NCBI GenBank assembly: GCA_017694735.1
Contig: JADIMN010000027.1
Span: forward strand, 1 to 6,241
Reading direction: 5' to 3'
DNA: 6,241 nt
From: Candidatus Alectryobacillus merdavium
Lineage (GTDB): Bacteria; Bacillota_I; Bacilli_A; RFN20; CAG-826
Under the pieces are notes generated by a model. It was not told where the DNA came from, searched no databases, and saw nothing but the letters and a program-made list of their open reading frames with translations. Of the stretch, positions 4,831 to 6,241 are shown one piece after another; the stretch's first letter is position 1; each line of letters opens with the position of its first letter. The position numbers were made by a program, and so were the translations under genes.

Positions 4831-5940
4831 GATATTTATATTTTTATAAATTTCTTTTTCCTTATTATAAATACTAACTAAGAATGCGAAATATATATTT
4901 CGCATTTTTATATAGTTATCTTTAAAAGTTTGATTCGAACTTACCTTTAATAAGTGAGTAGAAAATATTTTTTCTATTCTAAAAAATGTTTCATATAAAC
5001 AAATTAAAGTTAAATGAAATAAAGCGTATTCATTAGAATAAATCATAAGAGGAGATGAATGAGCTATTTCACTACTATATTCATACAATTTTGAATAATT
5101 GGATAATCCCGCATATTTTTCTACACCATCTCTAAAATTTAATTTTGGAGATTCACTATTTGCAAAATCTTCAATTGCATATAAATAGCCATATTCAATA
5201 TATTTTTTCATATCTTTTGATTTAAGATTTTTTTCACGCATGCCTTGCTTTATTTCATCAAATATTTCATCTAATTTATCTTGATCTTTAATTATTTTTC
5301 TATAAGCAAGAGAATAATTCATATGTTGCAAATATTTTTTTAATACTGGTTCTTGATATTTAATTAAGATAGCTAAAATACATTCAGTTTCGTGCAATGT
5401 TCTCCATGTAGAAAAAGCTTCGCTTTCAAATCCATCAATAAGTAAATCCAGAGAACACTTAGAAATTTTAATACATTTCATCAATAAATCACTTACTAGA
5501 GAAATATTAGGATTATTTTTTGAAAATTGAGAACTAATTTTTCCCATAAAATTCAAATATAAAGATAATGTCGAAATAGATGGAGTATATTTATTTCCAT
5601 AATAGTTTTCATTTATATCAATTTTTTCATTAGTTAGATATTTATCAAGTGAAATTGAAGAAATGGTCATTACTAATTTTTCATCTTTATTTAATTCTTC
5701 TAATGATTTATTTTTTAAATTGTCTACAAAAAATAAATACTCATTATACACATATAAGAATAAAACATAAGCATTTATATTTTTAAATTGACCACTTATA
5801 AAATTATTAGAATCATCATAGTAAGATTCAATTATATCTTTTAATAAAGAATATAAAAAATCTAAGTCGAACTCTTTATTTCCGTGAATATTTTCATAAA
5901 ATTTTAAGAAATCTTCTTTACTCATTATCAATTCTTTCAT
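4816..5940 (-). CDS. DUF5677-like helical protein, function unknown
   Basis: This 374-residue, largely alpha-helical, soluble-looking protein has no signal peptide or clear membrane segment. The central region ISKCSLDLLIDGFESEAFSTWRTLHETECI (159-188) and the later YEYSSEIAHSSPLMIYSN (287-303) match the pattern I associate with DUF5677: a helix with small residues leading to R..L.E (R180, H183, E184), then a downstream S....H (H294). That assignment is from memory of the pattern and needs a profile search. Its biochemical role is unknown. The start at 5940 is backed by GGAGG 6 nt upstream. It overlaps the preceding gene by 23 bp in another frame, so the two are one translationally coupled unit. 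The last 40 or so residues are encoded across a plus-strand terminator, which constrains this end and may make the C-terminus variable. Confidence 0.7.
   Translation of the reverse strand: MKELIMSKEDFLKFYENIHGNKEFDLDFLYSLLKDIIESYYDDSNNFISGQFKNINAYVLFLYVYNEYLFFVDNLKNKSLEELNKDEKLVMTISSISLDKYLTNEKIDINENYYGNKYTPSISTLSLYLNFMGKISSQFSKNNPNISLVSDLLMKCIKISKCSLDLLIDGFESEAFSTWRTLHETECILAILIKYQEPVLKKYLQHMNYSLAYRKIIKDQDKLDEIFDEIKQGMREKNLKSKDMKKYIEYGYLYAIEDFANSESPKLNFRDGVEKYAGLSNYSKLYEYSSEIAHSSPLMIYSNEYALFHLTLICLYETFFRIEKIFSTHLLKVSSNQTFKDNYIKMRNIYFAFLVSIYNKEKEIYKNINIKNSK
4883..4909 (+). terminator. Intrinsic terminator of the nucleoside kinase transcript, inside the opposing coding sequence
   Basis: A perfect 24-bp palindrome (half AATGCGAAATAT at 4883-4894) folds as a stem of about 9 pairs with a TATATA loop, including a GCG/CGC block. 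On the plus strand it runs into five T residues (4905-4909). It lies about 70 nt after the kinase stop. On the minus strand the tail is not T-rich (ATTCTTAG), so the orientation is plus. It encodes residues of the segment KMRNIYFAFL of the DUF5677-like protein on the other strand. Confidence 0.7.
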
Positions 5941-6241
5941 AAATTACCTCCAGTTCGACTTTATTTTCATTACAATATAATTCTAAATCTTTAAATAAAT
6001 CTTCACTTATCCTCTTGCTAATATAAATTTTAGAAACTATAGGTAAAAAGAAACATCCATTAATTAAATTAGAATCATCTAAAATAAAACATGTTTCATC
6101 TTCTTTTCCAATAATAGCTATTTTGATTTGATCTACGATTGAATTTTCAATATTATCATATTTAATTTTTAATGTTTTTTCATCTTTCATATGATAAACA
6201 TTTGCAATTAAGGAACGATAACCTAATTCATCAAGTTTATT
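5918..6241 (-). CDS. Unrecognised protein, C-terminal end; N-terminus beyond the right edge
   Basis: The minus-strand frame is open from the window edge to TAA at 5920-5918, about 107 residues. An ATG at 6190 could start a 90-residue protein. However, the 17 upstream codons to the edge contain no stop and read like coding sequence (KLDELGYRSLIANVYH), and no Shine-Dalgarno precedes that ATG, so a longer gene cut by the window is more likely. The visible part looks like alternating strands and helices: KIAIIGKEDETCFILDD, then FFLPIVSKIYISK, then a helix ISEDLFKDLELYCNENK and a final strand VELEVIYERI. I do not recognise the family. Its end overlaps the DUF5677-like gene by 23 bp and contains that gene's ribosome site, so the two products probably work together. 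Confidence 0.6.
   Translation of the reverse strand, partial: NKLDELGYRSLIANVYHMKDEKTLKIKYDNIENSIVDQIKIAIIGKEDETCFILDDSNLINGCFFLPIVSKIYISKRISEDLFKDLELYCNENKVELEVIYERIDNE
5947..5951 (-). promoter_or_regulatory. Ribosome binding site of the DUF5677-like gene, inside the upstream gene
   Basis: GGAGG on the minus strand stands 6 nt before the ATG at 5940 and lies in codons for the upstream protein's C-terminus (VELEVI). It selects the start at 5940 over the in-frame Met at 5925. Confidence 0.75.

Noticed and set aside
4834..4851. Small hairpin ATTTATA / TATAAAT
   Set aside because: Seven A-T pairs only; expected often by chance in DNA of this composition and adds nothing to the flanking hairpins.
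1..6241. Mobile element, CRISPR array, tRNA or rRNA
   Set aside because: No transposase or integrase motif, no spaced repeats, no tRNA-like GTTCRANYC loop in a cloverleaf context and no GC-rich RNA island was seen on either strand.

Overview
The window is very AT-rich and densely coding, with short intergenic gaps, consensus-like Shine-Dalgarno sites (AGGAGG, AAGGAG, GGAGG) and sigma-A type promoter elements. This points to a low-GC Bacillota or Mollicutes-related bacterium. Tryptophan is encoded by TGG in the genes checked, and TGA ends the first gene, so the standard bacterial code (table 11) fits better than the Mycoplasma/Spiroplasma code (table 4). A gut or animal-associated Bacilli/'Tenericutes' lineage such as RF39-like or Acholeplasma-like organisms is plausible, but species cannot be assigned.

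Left part (1-1212, + strand): the C-terminal end of rqcH, the ribosome quality-control factor (NFACT-R domain). It overlaps by an ATGA junction a choline-kinase-like/aminoglycoside-phosphotransferase-fold protein. That protein keeps the HxD...N catalytic loop but has lost the metal-binding Asp/Glu of the following motif.

Middle left (1209-2992, - strand): an ATP-grasp ligase of unknown substrate, followed 35 bp later by inorganic pyrophosphatase (ppa). The ppa stop and the kinase-like stop share the bases TTAA. A good intrinsic terminator for the minus transcript lies inside the 3' end of the kinase-like gene.

Divergent control region (2993-3157): a perfect 22-bp palindrome covers the spacer and nearly all of the -10 of the ATP-grasp promoter, so it looks like a repressor operator. 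A separate, clean promoter drives the + strand gene.

Right part: a nucleoside/uridine kinase with N-terminal TGS and ThrRS-like domains (3158-4813, +). It converges on a two-gene minus-strand unit: a helical DUF5677-like protein (4816-5940) and, upstream of and overlapping it, the C-terminal end of an unrecognised protein that runs off the right edge. Two hairpins mark the convergent junction. The stronger, GCG-containing one lies inside the DUF5677-like coding sequence and is oriented to stop the nucleoside kinase transcript.

Most of the window is ordinary housekeeping. The parts that deserve a second look are the apparent pseudokinase behind rqcH, the palindromic operator of the orphan ATP-grasp gene, the pair of terminators buried in opposing coding sequences, and the DUF5677-like/unknown overlapping pair. 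No transposon, CRISPR array, tRNA or rRNA was seen.
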